Origin: Christiangramia sp. OXR-203
Lineage (GTDB): Bacteria > Bacteroidota > Bacteroidia > Flavobacteriales > Flavobacteriaceae
Direction of reading: 5' to 3'
Length of the DNA stretch: 64,000 nucleotides
Assembly: GCF_034372165.1 (NCBI RefSeq)
Contig: NZ_CP139698.1
Location: 434,001-498,000 of the forward strand
Shown: positions 35,240 to 45,310 of the stretch, one piece after another
Layout of the letters: each line of letters opens with the position of its first letter
How positions within the stretch are numbered: the stretch's first letter is position 1
Notes under the pieces: model-generated
Database searches by the model: none
Told to the model about the DNA's origin: nothing
What the model saw: only the letters and a program-made list of their open reading frames with translations
Translations under genes and position numbers: made by a program

Positions 35240-36555
35240 TAGCTTCTTATTCTTTCAAGTTGTTCGATCACTCCGCTATGTGTAATAGTGTTTTTGGTGA
35301 AGTAGGTGATCATTTGTTGTTTCTCGTCTTCGGTAGCCTGTTGCTGGTTGAGAATGTTCATCAAGTGCATTTTCATGTGTCCTTGCTGAATTCCCGTAGT
35401 AGTAAGTGATTTTACAGCAGCAAAATTTTGGGCTAACCCGGCAACGGCGGTGATTTTCATTAGCTCTTCCGCAGAAGGATCCTGTAGCATATTTAGTGCA
35501 AGTTTTACTAATGGATGCAGTGAGGTAAGGCCTCCAACTGTTCCCAATGCAAGCGGAATTTCCATCCAGAAATGGAAAATGCCCTCTTCGACCTTAGCGT
35601 GAGTCAGGCTTGTGTATTTTCCATTTCTGGAAGCATACGCATGAATTCCGGCTTCAACAGCACGAAAATCATTTCCGGTAGCCAGTACAACGGCGTCAAT
35701 ACCGTTCATAATCCCTTTGTTATGGGTAACTGCCCGATAAGGCTCGATTTCTGCAATTTTAATAGCTTGAATAAACTTTTCTGCGAAATCTTCTCCCTGT
35801 ATTTCAGGATTGTCTGATAGTTGATCTACCGGACAGGAAACTTCTGCTCTAACAATACACTCTGGAACATAATTCGAAAGAATGCTCATAACAATTTCCA
35901 GCTGCTTTTCTTCTTCTGAAAAATAATCGGTCTCTCTGGCCTGTTTGCGCAGCACTTCTGCAAATTTCTCCAGGCAGGAATTAATGAAATTCGCACCCAT
36001 AGAATCACGCGTATCGAATTTTACAAATAGCTGGTAGTAATTATCAAGGTCTGAAGTTTTATCTATTAATTCAAGATCCAGAATACCACCACCACGTTTT
36101 TCCATATTCCTGGTGATTGGAGCTACTGCGTCGATCATTTTTTGACGGTTTTCTTCAAAAAATTGATGCAGATGTTCCTTCCTGCCCTTGAACATAAAAT
36201 GGACTTGACCAATTTTGGTCATATTGATAACTTCAGCTTTAAAGCCTCCGCGTTCTCCCCAGAATTTAGCAGCCTTGCTCGCTGCAGCAACTACCGAGCT
36301 TTCTTCAATAGCCATTGGAATAGCATAAAGACGATCATTGATCTCGAAATTGGGTGCGATCCCAAATGGAAGATAATAGTTGGAGATCGTATTCTCTATA
36401 AATTCGTCATGAAGCTTTTGAAGACTTTCATCTGTATTCCAGTAGTTCTGGAGAATGGCTACAGCTTCAGGAGTTTTTGAGAGATAGTTGTCAGCTAGCC
36501 ATTCGATCTTTTGTTGCTTACTGAGTTTGGAAAATCCGTTAACGGGTTTGGTCAT
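35239..36555 (-). CDS. mvaA: Hydroxymethylglutaryl-CoA reductase, class II (degradative-type)
   Basis: This protein of about 438 residues shows class II HMG-CoA reductase motifs: ENTISNYYLPFGIAPNFEINDR, the nucleotide-binding DSMGANFINSCLEKF, and catalytic NKGIMNGIDAVVLATGNDFRAVEAGIHAYA. Though called degradative, in Bacteroidota it normally makes mevalonate for isoprenoids, as the coupled kinase gene suggests. I chose the ATG at 36555; the frame runs on upstream to 36648 but crosses a TATCTTTG promoter box at 36576-36583. Confidence 0.92.
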   Translation of the reverse strand: MTKPVNGFSKLSKQQKIEWLADNYLSKTPEAVAILQNYWNTDESLQKLHDEFIENTISNYYLPFGIAPNFEINDRLYAIPMAIEESSVVAAASKAAKFWGERGGFKAEVINMTKIGQVHFMFKGRKEHLHQFFEENRQKMIDAVAPITRNMEKRGGGILDLELIDKTSDLDNYYQLFVKFDTRDSMGANFINSCLEKFAEVLRKQARETDYFSEEEKQLEIVMSILSNYVPECIVRAEVSCPVDQLSDNPEIQGEDFAEKFIQAIKIAEIEPYRAVTHNKGIMNGIDAVVLATGNDFRAVEAGIHAYASRNGKYTSLTHAKVEEGIFHFWMEIPLALGTVGGLTSLHPLVKLALNMLQDPSAEELMKITAVAGLAQNFAAVKSLTTTGIQQGHMKMHLMNILNQQQATEDEKQQMITYFTKNTITHSGVIEQLERIRS

Positions 36556-36575
36556 CTTAGTAGTTTTCAGGAGCA

Positions 36576-36608
36576 CAAAGATACGAAGCTTGATTAACAC
36601 CTGTACAA
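36576..36608 (-). promoter_or_regulatory. Promoter of the HMG-CoA reductase/GHMP kinase pair
   Basis: On the minus strand TTG (36606-36608) is followed after 22 bases by TATCTTTG (36576-36583), matching the -33/-7 consensus. The ATG at 36555 is 20 bases downstream. Confidence 0.65.
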
Positions 36609-36733
36609 GACTGTTTTGATCATTCACTTTGAGTGATTTCTTTAACACTTACTTAGTAATTTACAAGAATCGATAGTCATTTTTTGGTTAAATTTTAGTA
36701 AACTTGGCCTGCATTAAATATTCTACAAATTTT

Positions 36734-38905
36734 ATGAAATTCCCCTATACTTTTGTTGCCTTTCTACTCATGGCGACTTCAGTGCTATCTGCACAAAAAA
36801 AAGAAGTTAGTCTTGAAGAGATCTGGAGTGGTAGCTTCCGCCAGGAAAGACTTCAGTCCCTACAATCTTTGAATAATGGCGAGGAATATGTGGTGATGAA
36901 TCGCGATCGCGAAACCGGTACGGTGAGCATCGATATCTACAGCTATAAAACTGGTAAAAAGACCCGTACACTTCTCAACAGTAAAGATCTTACCGAGATC
37001 AAAAGTTTTCAAAGTTTCAAATTCAGCGAAGACGAGAGCAAAATTTTACTTTCTACTGAAATTGAGCCTATTTACAGGCGTTCTTCCAGAGAAGTTGTTC
37101 ATATCTACGATGTAGCTTCTAAGAAGCTTACAAAAGTTAGCGATGACAAAATTCAGGAGGCTTCTTTTTCTCCAGATAATTCCAAGCTTGCCTATGTTTT
37201 TGAAAACAACATTTATATTCTGGATCTTAAGTCTATGGAACGCACGCAGGTGACCATGGATGGGGAGATCAATAGTATCATTAACGGAATTACAGACTGG
37301 GTTTATGAAGAAGAATTTTCTTTTGTAAAAGCTTTTGCATGGAATCCAACCGGTGAAAAGATCGCTTACTTAAGGTTTGATGAATCGGCAGTTCCTGAAT
37401 TCTCTATGGATCTCTTCGGAAAAGACCTTTACCCAACACAACAGGTTTTTAAATATCCAAAGGCAGGTGAGTCTAATTCAGAAGTTAGTCTGCATATGTA
37501 CGATGTAGAAGCGAACTCTTCCGAAGAAATTAAACTGGGAGATTATGCCGACTTCTATATCCCAAGAATTAAATGGTCTTCAAAAGATATGCTGCTAAGC
37601 GTTCAGGTTTTGAACAGGCACCAGAATAATCTTGACCTTATTTTCGTGAATGCTGAAAATAATGAAGCCAGTGTTGTCTTGAATGAAACTGACAAGGCTT
37701 ATGTTGATATTACCGATAATCTAACTTTTCTTGAAGACAATAGCTTTATCTGGACCAGCGAAAAAGATGGCTGGAATCATATTTACCACTATGCTGAAGA
37801 TGGGAAGCTGATCAACCAGATTACTTCAGGGCAATGGGAAGTGACCAACTATTACGGCTATGATAAGAAAGCTAAACGCATCTATTTTCAAAGTACTGAA
37901 AATGGAAGTGTGAATCGTGATGTATATGCTATTAAGCCGAACGGTAAATCTAAAACCAGGCTTACAGAAAAGGATGGTACGAATTCTGCCGATTTCAGTG
38001 CAGATTACACCTATTTCATCAACACATTTACGAATGTAAATACTCCGCCGGTTTATACTTTGCACAAAGCAAAGGATGGTAAGCAGGTGCGTGAGATCCT
38101 GAATAATAACGAGCTTCTAAAAAATAATGAAGCTTACCAATTTTCTCCAAAAGAACTTTCCAGTATTGAAGTAAACGGCAACGAACTGAATATGTGGACT
38201 ATTAAACCGGCGAACTTTGATGAAAATAAGGAGTACCCGGTATTGATGTTTCAGTATTCAGGACCCGGTTCACAGTCGGTTTCTAATTCATATTTTGGAA
38301 GTAATGATTACTGGTATCAATTATTGGCAAACAAAGGTTATATGATCGTTTGTATTGATGGTAGAGGAACCGGATTTAAAGGCGCCGACTTCAAAAAAGT
38401 GACTTACCAGGAACTTGGAAAATTTGAAGTAGAGGATCAAATCGCAGCAGCGAAACAATTAGCTGAAAAAAGTTATGTGGATGCAGATCGTATTGGAATC
38501 TGGGGTTGGTCTTATGGCGGCTTTATGTCTACCAATGCAATCCTGAAAGGAAACGATGTATTTTCTATGGCGATTGCTGTGGCTCCGGTTACAAGCTGGA
38601 GATTTTACGATACTGTTTATACTGAAAGATACATGCGTACTCCGCAGGAAAATGCATCTGGATATGATGAGAATTCCCCGCTAAGTCATGCAGAAAAGCT
38701 CGAAGGTGATTACCTGCTTATTCACGGTGGCGGAGATGACAATGTACATGTGCAAAACTCCATGCGCATGGTGGAAGAACTGGTGCAGGCAAATAAACAA
38801 TTTGACTGGGCGATCTACCCGGATAGAAATCATGGAATTTACGGTGGAAACACCAGGCTTCATCTTTACCAGATGATGACAGACTTTATACTCGAAAAAC
38901 TTTAA
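36734..38905 (+). CDS. Dipeptidyl peptidase IV-like S9 protease
   Basis: The protein has about 723 residues: signal peptide (MKFPYTFVAFLLMATSVLSAQ), an eight-bladed DPPIV_N beta-propeller (about 40-470) and an alpha/beta-hydrolase catalytic domain. The nucleophile is S593 in GWSYGGF, the acid is in GGGDDNVHVQ and the base in DRNHGI. Such enzymes remove dipeptides ending in proline from peptides in the periplasm. Two peptide transporter genes follow with only 18 and 12 bases between, so the three form a peptide-use operon. The longer frame starts at a TTG inside a TAAACTTG promoter-like box, so the ATG at 36734 is preferred. Confidence 0.92.
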   Translation: MKFPYTFVAFLLMATSVLSAQKKEVSLEEIWSGSFRQERLQSLQSLNNGEEYVVMNRDRETGTVSIDIYSYKTGKKTRTLLNSKDLTEIKSFQSFKFSEDESKILLSTEIEPIYRRSSREVVHIYDVASKKLTKVSDDKIQEASFSPDNSKLAYVFENNIYILDLKSMERTQVTMDGEINSIINGITDWVYEEEFSFVKAFAWNPTGEKIAYLRFDESAVPEFSMDLFGKDLYPTQQVFKYPKAGESNSEVSLHMYDVEANSSEEIKLGDYADFYIPRIKWSSKDMLLSVQVLNRHQNNLDLIFVNAENNEASVVLNETDKAYVDITDNLTFLEDNSFIWTSEKDGWNHIYHYAEDGKLINQITSGQWEVTNYYGYDKKAKRIYFQSTENGSVNRDVYAIKPNGKSKTRLTEKDGTNSADFSADYTYFINTFTNVNTPPVYTLHKAKDGKQVREILNNNELLKNNEAYQFSPKELSSIEVNGNELNMWTIKPANFDENKEYPVLMFQYSGPGSQSVSNSYFGSNDYWYQLLANKGYMIVCIDGRGTGFKGADFKKVTYQELGKFEVEDQIAAAKQLAEKSYVDADRIGIWGWSYGGFMSTNAILKGNDVFSMAIAVAPVTSWRFYDTVYTERYMRTPQENASGYDENSPLSHAEKLEGDYLLIHGGGDDNVHVQNSMRMVEELVQANKQFDWAIYPDRNHGIYGGNTRLHLYQMMTDFILEKL

Positions 38906-38923
38906 TCTAATACTCTCATATTA

Positions 38924-40825
38924 ATGGCAACTGAAGACGTACGCGCTAATCAAAAGGAATTATTTGGCCACCCGGTTGGTCTCTATATTTTATTTTTCAC
39001 TGAAATGTGGGAGCGTTTTTCCTATTACGGAATGCGTGCTATTCTGGTACTGTATCTTGTAAGTGCTACTACAGGAGGAAATGCAGGTTTAGGCTGGACA
39101 GGTGGAGAAGCCATCGCGCTTTATGGCTGGTACACCATGCTGGTATATGTAGCATCCATTCCCGGTGGTATCATTGCAGATAAGCTATTAGGACAGAAGA
39201 AAACCGTGCTGGTGGGAGGTATTGTGCTGGTGGTAGGACATGGTATTCTTGCAGTGGAAGAAATGTGGGCTTTTTACTCAGGTCTTGCTTTGATCATCGC
39301 CGGAGTTGGAATGCTAAAACCGAATATTTCTACAATGGTTGGTGGACTTTATAAGGAAGGTGATATTAGAAGAGATAAAGGTTTTACCATATTTTATATC
39401 GGGATCAATCTTGGAGCTTTTCTTTCCAGTTTGATCGTAGGATATGTTGGAGAAGAAATAGGATGGCACTGGGGATTTGGTCTTGCGGGAATCGCAATGG
39501 CTTTAGGGCTTTTGGTTTATCTATGGGGACAGAAATATCTTGTGAATGTTGGTAACCTACTTTCTAAAGCAGAGCGTAGTGAAGGAGCTTCTCTTGGGAA
39601 CATGTTCAGTAAATTGCTGAAATCACCATTACAACTGGGAATTACAGCTGTATTAATGGCAGGATCTGTATACTACCTGATCTTTGAATCCTTGCCTTAC
39701 GGTTTACTTTATATCTTCCTTACCCTGGTTACAGCGTTAATGTTGATGGTCTACAAAGACCTTACTACCCAAATAATGAAAGATCGTTACGTAGTAATGA
39801 TCTTATCATTTCTTTTAGTAGTTGTATTCTGGGGAGCTTTTGAGCAGGCTGGTGGATTGATGAATATTTACGCGCTGGATAAAACTGACAGATCGATCCC
39901 ATTCGATTTACCTTTAATTGGTAGCGAAGTTCCGGCGACATGGTTCCAGTCATTAAATGCCATGTTCATTATCATATTTGGAGTGGTCATCGCAAACTTC
40001 TGGGCTAAGAGAAAACTTAAGAATAAAGAGGCATCATCTATTTTCAAAATGGCGACCGGTGTGATCATAATGGGTCTTGGATTCATCTTTATGGCTATGG
40101 CTGCGAAAAGCTATACTCCTTACGATGAAAAGGCTGCAATGTACTGGTTGGTTCTTGCTTATTTACTGCATACTATTGGGGAGCTTTGTTCTTCACCAGT
40201 TGCGCTTTCATTCATTACTAAACTTGCTCCGGTCAAATATGCTTCCCTTATGATGGGTGTTTATTTTGCAGCGACAGGTCTGGGGAATAAAGTTGCTGGT
40301 GTGATTGGAGAATTTTCACAGGGAGAGCCTATGGTGGTAAATCTTAATGCTACTGGTTCACAGATGACGCAGAATCTTCAGATCAATGATTCTGTAGTGG
40401 ACCAACAACAGGATTTCCGACTTGCAGGAAATGTGTATGAAGAAAATGGGGAATTGAAACTTACCACGCTGGAAGGGAATGAGCCAATACTTGATTTCAT
40501 TCAGTTTAAGGATAGTGAAAGAAGCAACGAAGTAATTGAAACCTTACAAGAAGAAAATGTAACTGCTGAAGATCCTTATCACGTATTAATAGATTTCAAA
40601 CAAGGTGATGAGAAAAAAGGATGGAGTGGAAACTTCATAGTGGAAGAAATTCAAACCGATATGGAATACAAAACCTTCTGGGGTATTACCATATTTACGG
40701 CGATCTTCGGTTTACTTGTGATTCTATTATTGAAACCATTGAAAAGACTTACTCATGGAGTTGAGGATAATGAAGCTGAACTACCACAGCAGGAGAATTT
40801 TGAACTTGGTGATACGCAGTCTTAA
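38924..40825 (+). CDS. POT-family proton-coupled peptide transporter (with large insertion)
   Basis: This 633-residue inner-membrane protein carries the PTR2/POT signature EMWERFSYYGMRAILVLYL (ExxER proton/peptide motif) and about 12-14 helices, taking di- and tripeptides from the periplasm. Between the last two hydrophobic regions (about residues 465-585) sits a roughly 120-residue hydrophilic insertion (for example LTTLEGNEPILDFIQFK) absent from the neighbouring paralogue. It lies 18 bases behind the dipeptidyl peptidase gene. Confidence 0.93.
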   Translation: MATEDVRANQKELFGHPVGLYILFFTEMWERFSYYGMRAILVLYLVSATTGGNAGLGWTGGEAIALYGWYTMLVYVASIPGGIIADKLLGQKKTVLVGGIVLVVGHGILAVEEMWAFYSGLALIIAGVGMLKPNISTMVGGLYKEGDIRRDKGFTIFYIGINLGAFLSSLIVGYVGEEIGWHWGFGLAGIAMALGLLVYLWGQKYLVNVGNLLSKAERSEGASLGNMFSKLLKSPLQLGITAVLMAGSVYYLIFESLPYGLLYIFLTLVTALMLMVYKDLTTQIMKDRYVVMILSFLLVVVFWGAFEQAGGLMNIYALDKTDRSIPFDLPLIGSEVPATWFQSLNAMFIIIFGVVIANFWAKRKLKNKEASSIFKMATGVIIMGLGFIFMAMAAKSYTPYDEKAAMYWLVLAYLLHTIGELCSSPVALSFITKLAPVKYASLMMGVYFAATGLGNKVAGVIGEFSQGEPMVVNLNATGSQMTQNLQINDSVVDQQQDFRLAGNVYEENGELKLTTLEGNEPILDFIQFKDSERSNEVIETLQEENVTAEDPYHVLIDFKQGDEKKGWSGNFIVEEIQTDMEYKTFWGITIFTAIFGLLVILLLKPLKRLTHGVEDNEAELPQQENFELGDTQS

Positions 40826-40837
40826 TATCATTTTAAT

Positions 40838-42625
40838 ATGGCAGCCAGCGGAGAAGTTAATGTAGAAAATGACTTTTTTAAAAGTAAAGTTCTAGGCCAT
40901 CCTGCAGGACTTTTTGTCCTCTTCTTTACCGAAATGTGGGAACGCTTTTCGTTCTACGGAATGCGGGTACTTTTGGTGAATTTCCTAACGATGGCTATCG
41001 TAGGAGTCGATAATCCCGGTTGGGGATGGACAGCAGAGAATGCCGGAGCTCTCTTCGGAACTTATGCAGGACTGCTTTATTTAACTCCAATTCTGGGCGG
41101 ACTCATCGCAGATAAATTTACTGGCTACCGTTGGGCAGTGATCATTGGTGCAGCAATAATGACCCTTGGTCATGCATCCATGGCGCTGGAAACTGAAACA
41201 TCCCTTTACCTGGGACTTGGTTTACTGGTGATTGGAACTGGTTTCTTTAAACCGAATATCACCTCCATCATTTCTGAAATGTATGAGGGCAAACCTGACA
41301 AAAAAGATGGTGCATACACTATCTTTTATATGGGCGTAAATGCCGGAGCATTTTTTGGAATGATGCTTTGCGGATATCTTGCTGAAAAAATAGGATGGAG
41401 CTGGGGATTTGGCCTTGCCGGAATCTTTATGCTTCTAGGAACTTTACAATTCTGGCTTGCTAAACCTCTATTTGGAAAAATAGGTGGAGTGCCAGACAAG
41501 GAGTTAGAGGCAAAACACCTGCGAGAAGAAGAAAGCAAAGGAGTTAGTCATAAACCTAATCCATTTACATTACTCGATAAAATTCTTGTATTCGCATCTG
41601 CCACCATAGGATTGCTATATCTTATTAACGATCCAGTTTCGAGAATCGGTGATCTAAACTTACTGCCGGTCGTGATGCCTTTTGATCTTGGAGGTGAACC
41701 ATTTTCAGGGCCAATTGGAATGGCAATGATCGGTCTCGTATTATTCCTGGTGCTGGTTATTTCAAGAATTTCTCGTTATGCGCCGATTGTTAGGGACAGA
41801 TTGATCGCAGTGATCATCTTTGCCGTGTTTACCGTGTTTTTCTTCCTGGCATTTGAACAGGGAGCCTCATCACTTATCATCTTTGCAAGAGATAATGTAG
41901 ACAGGGTACTTACCGGAAACTCAGCAATGATCTTTAATGTTATTAATGCACTGCTCACTGTAGTTCCGCTGGCAATCATTACCTGGGTACTTTATCTTTT
42001 ATGGAAACAGACTTTTTCAAAAATACCCGGTTCTAATATCATCCTGGGAATATGCTTTGCGGGGATCTGGGCTCTGGTGATCTGGATGTTAGTGCGTGAA
42101 TTTTCAGCTACAACGACCGAGATCACCGTATCATGGTTTAGTATTTTGAACTCCTTCTTTATAATAGTATTTGCCTCTTTCTTCTCGAAATGGTGGGAAA
42201 GTAAATACAATCCTTCTGCGGCTTACAAATATTGCTTCGGGCTTGTGCTTCTCGGACTCGGATTTGGGTTATTAGCTCTTGGGTCAAGCGGATTGGCAGA
42301 AGGAGCGAAAGTGAGCATGATCTGGCTTATTCTGGCTTACTTATTACATACACTGGGTGAATTATGTCTATCGCCGCTTGGACTATCTTATGTAAGTAAA
42401 CTGGTGCCAGCAAGAATGATCGCCTTTATGTTTGGAATGTGGTACCTGGCAATAGCTATTGGAAACAAACTTGCCGGATCACTTGGAGGTATGATCGATT
42501 CTGTTACAGAACAATATGATCTTTCTACTTTCTTCTTAATATTTACAATAGTTCCTATCGCCGGTGGATTGCTAGTAGCGTTGCTAAATCCATTGCTGAA
42601 GAATTTAATGCACGGAATCAAATAA
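40838..42625 (+). CDS. POT-family proton-coupled peptide transporter (second copy)
   Basis: This 595-residue paralogue of the preceding transporter keeps the ExxER signature (TEMWERFSFYGMRVLLVNFL) and about 12-14 membrane helices. It lacks the long hydrophilic insertion but has a short charged loop at about 220-245 (DKELEAKHLREEESKGVSH). It starts 12 bases after the first, so the two are probably translated from one mRNA and may differ in substrate range. Peptide preference cannot be read from the sequence. Confidence 0.93.
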   Translation: MAASGEVNVENDFFKSKVLGHPAGLFVLFFTEMWERFSFYGMRVLLVNFLTMAIVGVDNPGWGWTAENAGALFGTYAGLLYLTPILGGLIADKFTGYRWAVIIGAAIMTLGHASMALETETSLYLGLGLLVIGTGFFKPNITSIISEMYEGKPDKKDGAYTIFYMGVNAGAFFGMMLCGYLAEKIGWSWGFGLAGIFMLLGTLQFWLAKPLFGKIGGVPDKELEAKHLREEESKGVSHKPNPFTLLDKILVFASATIGLLYLINDPVSRIGDLNLLPVVMPFDLGGEPFSGPIGMAMIGLVLFLVLVISRISRYAPIVRDRLIAVIIFAVFTVFFFLAFEQGASSLIIFARDNVDRVLTGNSAMIFNVINALLTVVPLAIITWVLYLLWKQTFSKIPGSNIILGICFAGIWALVIWMLVREFSATTTEITVSWFSILNSFFIIVFASFFSKWWESKYNPSAAYKYCFGLVLLGLGFGLLALGSSGLAEGAKVSMIWLILAYLLHTLGELCLSPLGLSYVSKLVPARMIAFMFGMWYLAIAIGNKLAGSLGGMIDSVTEQYDLSTFFLIFTIVPIAGGLLVALLNPLLKNLMHGIK

Positions 42626-42700
42626 TTACAGCTTTATCAAAGTGTTTCTATTAGCTTAGGAACGCTTTTTGCTTTTAGCTAAATTCAGTAATTTTAGCTT

Positions 42701-43243
42701 ATGAAAAAACTAATATTCTTTCTAACGTTTTTATCGGCTGTTTCAGCGGTACAGGCTCAGGAGATTAACTGGATGAGCATGAACGAAGCTTTGGAAGCTC
42801 AGAAGAAAGAGCCAAGAAAGATCTTCGTAGATGCCTACACTACCTGGTGTGGCCCGTGTAAACTTTTGGATAAAAATACCTTTGGGAATAAAGATGTTGC
42901 TAACTATATCAATAAACACTATTATGCCGTAAAGTTTAATGCAGAAGGTAATGAGGTAGTAAAATACAACGATAAGGTATTCAAGAATCCAAATTACCAG
43001 GCAGATAAAAAAGGTAGAAATTCAGTACATGAATTTGCTCTGGCGATGGGAGTGAATGCTTACCCAACGATGGTGTTCTTCGATGAAAAAGGCAAGTTTC
43101 TTTCTCCTCTTAAAGGATATCTTACTCCTCAAAAACTGGAGATCTTTTTGAAGGTTTTTGCTTCCAATGACTACAAAAATGTAACTACAGAGGAAGACTG
43201 GAAAGCTTACCAGGAAAACTTCGAAAGTAAATTCTCTGGTTAG
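42701..43243 (+). CDS. Periplasmic thioredoxin-like protein (WCGPC)
   Basis: This 180-residue protein has a signal peptide (KKLIFFLTFLSAVSAVQAQ) and a thioredoxin-fold domain with active site WCGPCKLLD at about residues 48-56 and a cis-Pro-like NAYPTMVFF. A TAATTTTA box resembling the -7 consensus lies shortly before the start. It would exchange disulfides in the periplasm. The partner is unknown; the C-terminal part (LKVFASNDYKNVTTEEDWKAY) is hydrophilic. Confidence 0.87.
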   Translation: MKKLIFFLTFLSAVSAVQAQEINWMSMNEALEAQKKEPRKIFVDAYTTWCGPCKLLDKNTFGNKDVANYINKHYYAVKFNAEGNEVVKYNDKVFKNPNYQADKKGRNSVHEFALAMGVNAYPTMVFFDEKGKFLSPLKGYLTPQKLEIFLKVFASNDYKNVTTEEDWKAYQENFESKFSG

Positions 43244-43250
43244 AAATTCA

Positions 43251-45275
43251 TTACCTCATCATATAAGCTCCCTTTTCAGCAGTTGCATGGAAAGGGATTT
43301 TTTTATGCCTGGCAGTAGCTTTCCATTTCCTGATCATATATGGATAATTACTTCCATCGGCTATGATCTGTTTCGGTTGAGCATTCAATAACAACCTGTC
43401 GAAATTTACCTTTGGAGAATTCCGAAGTAAAAGAATTTCGGGATGAATTTCCATTTCTGGAAATGTAATGCTGTCACTTTGGATGTAAAGCAGACCTTGC
43501 GGAGTCATATAAAAATCCTCTAACTGGGTTTTCTCAAGCTTCTTTATTTTCCGTTCCCTGATATAATCAATTAGTTCGGGTGCTTCGGAAGTGCTTGTAG
43601 CCACTACTAAATTCTTGTTGTTCTTAAAAGTGATCAGACTTTCCTTGTAGCGATGCATGATCACTATTTCAGCTGAAGGATTCGAAAATTTATCTGCAAT
43701 AAAACTAAGCTGAAGTATAATAATCCCTATGGCAAAGGCGATCAGGTTTCTGTAGTTTAATTTCTTCCAGATCATCATGATCCCAGCTAATAGTAAATAG
43801 AGGGCGATCGTTTGGAAAATGCTCAAATCAATATTGGAAAAAACGAATGGTTTGATAGAAGCAATTTCCGTTACTACCCAATTCATGACCGACAGCAGTT
43901 TGTTGAATAGCCACACCAAAAAATCTGGTAACCATCCAACATATGCTAGGATTAGTACAAGAATTCCGGAAATAAGTAGAACGCCCAGAAAAGGTAGAAT
44001 AAATAGATTGGTGAGCAGGAATAGCCCGGGAAACTGATGAAAATAATAGATGCTAAGCGGCAGAACGCCTATTTGTGCAGCAATACTTACCGAACTTAGT
44101 TTCCAGAAATAATCAAAAACCTTATTATCGATGTTTACTAATTGATAAACTTTTGGCTGAATCAATAAAATACTGAATACCGCGAGATAACTCAGCTGAA
44201 AGCCTACTTGCAAAATATAATAGGGGTCTATAAGTAACATGAAAAAGAATGATAAGGCCAGGCTATTAAAAGCTCCAGTTTTCCTTTTTAGGTTAAGACC
44301 GACTGCAAGGAGGCTAAACATCGTTACTGCTCTTACAACCGATGGTTGCAACCCTGTTAGCACCGCGAAACCCCATAGTAATACGATGCAGAGCAATAGA
44401 CTTAACCATTTACCAGCTTTACTTCTTTTAAGAGGTTTTAAAAGCCAGTTGAGCATCAATAGAAGGATACCAATATGAAGTCCGCTAATGGCTAGGATAT
44501 GTACAGCTCCCGCAGCAGCGTAATCTTTGTAAAGTTTGTCGTTCAAATCGCTGCGTTGACCAAGAATTAAAGCTTGAAAAACTGCAAGCTCATCTTTCGA
44601 AAAATTATAATTACGAACATTGCCGATGAGGTTATTTCTAAAAGATCTGGAATAACTGTGTAAACTCCTATTAAAAGAAAGTACCTCTACTTGTGAAGGA
44701 GTTAATTGCACTTGGCGGTGGATCTTCAAACCTTTCAGGTATTCCCGGTAACTAAACATGAATGGATTGGCTGGTGATTTAACAAACTCCGGTATAAAGG
44801 GTAGCAACAGTATATCACCAGGCTTTAAACTTTCAGCTTCGTTTAAGTTTCTCCGTATGCTGAGAAGGATCTTTCCGGAAACTTGTTGATATTCATCTTT
44901 ATTCTGAAGTGATATGGCTTCAATGATGTATCTGGAATTATACTGATTCGGTTTTAATTCTTCTGAAACTTCAGCTTTAAGAATTTGCCTTGCTTCAATT
45001 TTAAAATTGGTATAATGTGAACTAATGTTTTCCGGTTGCCTAAGCTGAACCGCAGTAAATCCTACACTTGCAATCAATAGAAAAGTGGCTATTCCGAAGA
45101 AAATATCAGGAAAGAGTAATTTCGCGCTTCTGTAATATGCAATGAAAAAGAGCAGGAGGCAGATCGTAGTTATCACTAAGCTCCAACGCAAATCGACATT
45201 AATAGAGAAGCCTAGCAGTATGCCTGCTAACAGATACAGGCTAAGCCTTATAAAAACGAATCCGGAACTTTTCAA
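43251..45275 (-). CDS. comEC: ComEC/Rec2-family DNA-uptake channel protein
   Basis: This 674-residue membrane protein has N-terminal helices (residues 1-75), a DUF4131-like extracytoplasmic domain (about 90-210), and the Competence domain helices from about 225 to 530, with the signature DLNDKLYKDYAAAGAVHILAISGLHIGILL. The C-terminal segment (about 560-674) is soluble but lacks the HxHxDH metal-binding motif of the metallo-beta-lactamase nuclease domain found in long ComEC proteins. It is expected to pass single-stranded DNA through the inner membrane during natural transformation. It is the last gene of the surE-lpxB-NlpC-comEC minus-strand group. Confidence 0.88.
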   Translation of the reverse strand: MKSSGFVFIRLSLYLLAGILLGFSINVDLRWSLVITTICLLLFFIAYYRSAKLLFPDIFFGIATFLLIASVGFTAVQLRQPENISSHYTNFKIEARQILKAEVSEELKPNQYNSRYIIEAISLQNKDEYQQVSGKILLSIRRNLNEAESLKPGDILLLPFIPEFVKSPANPFMFSYREYLKGLKIHRQVQLTPSQVEVLSFNRSLHSYSRSFRNNLIGNVRNYNFSKDELAVFQALILGQRSDLNDKLYKDYAAAGAVHILAISGLHIGILLLMLNWLLKPLKRSKAGKWLSLLLCIVLLWGFAVLTGLQPSVVRAVTMFSLLAVGLNLKRKTGAFNSLALSFFFMLLIDPYYILQVGFQLSYLAVFSILLIQPKVYQLVNIDNKVFDYFWKLSSVSIAAQIGVLPLSIYYFHQFPGLFLLTNLFILPFLGVLLISGILVLILAYVGWLPDFLVWLFNKLLSVMNWVVTEIASIKPFVFSNIDLSIFQTIALYLLLAGIMMIWKKLNYRNLIAFAIGIIILQLSFIADKFSNPSAEIVIMHRYKESLITFKNNKNLVVATSTSEAPELIDYIRERKIKKLEKTQLEDFYMTPQGLLYIQSDSITFPEMEIHPEILLLRNSPKVNFDRLLLNAQPKQIIADGSNYPYMIRKWKATARHKKIPFHATAEKGAYMMR

Positions 45276-45310
45276 GCAATGGAATTAATCGCCCGAAAGT
45301 AAGTAATTTT

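Noticed and set aside
36604-36648. Upstream extension of the HMG-CoA reductase frame
   Set aside because: A -33/-7 promoter lies inside it, so these codons are not transcribed from this promoter.
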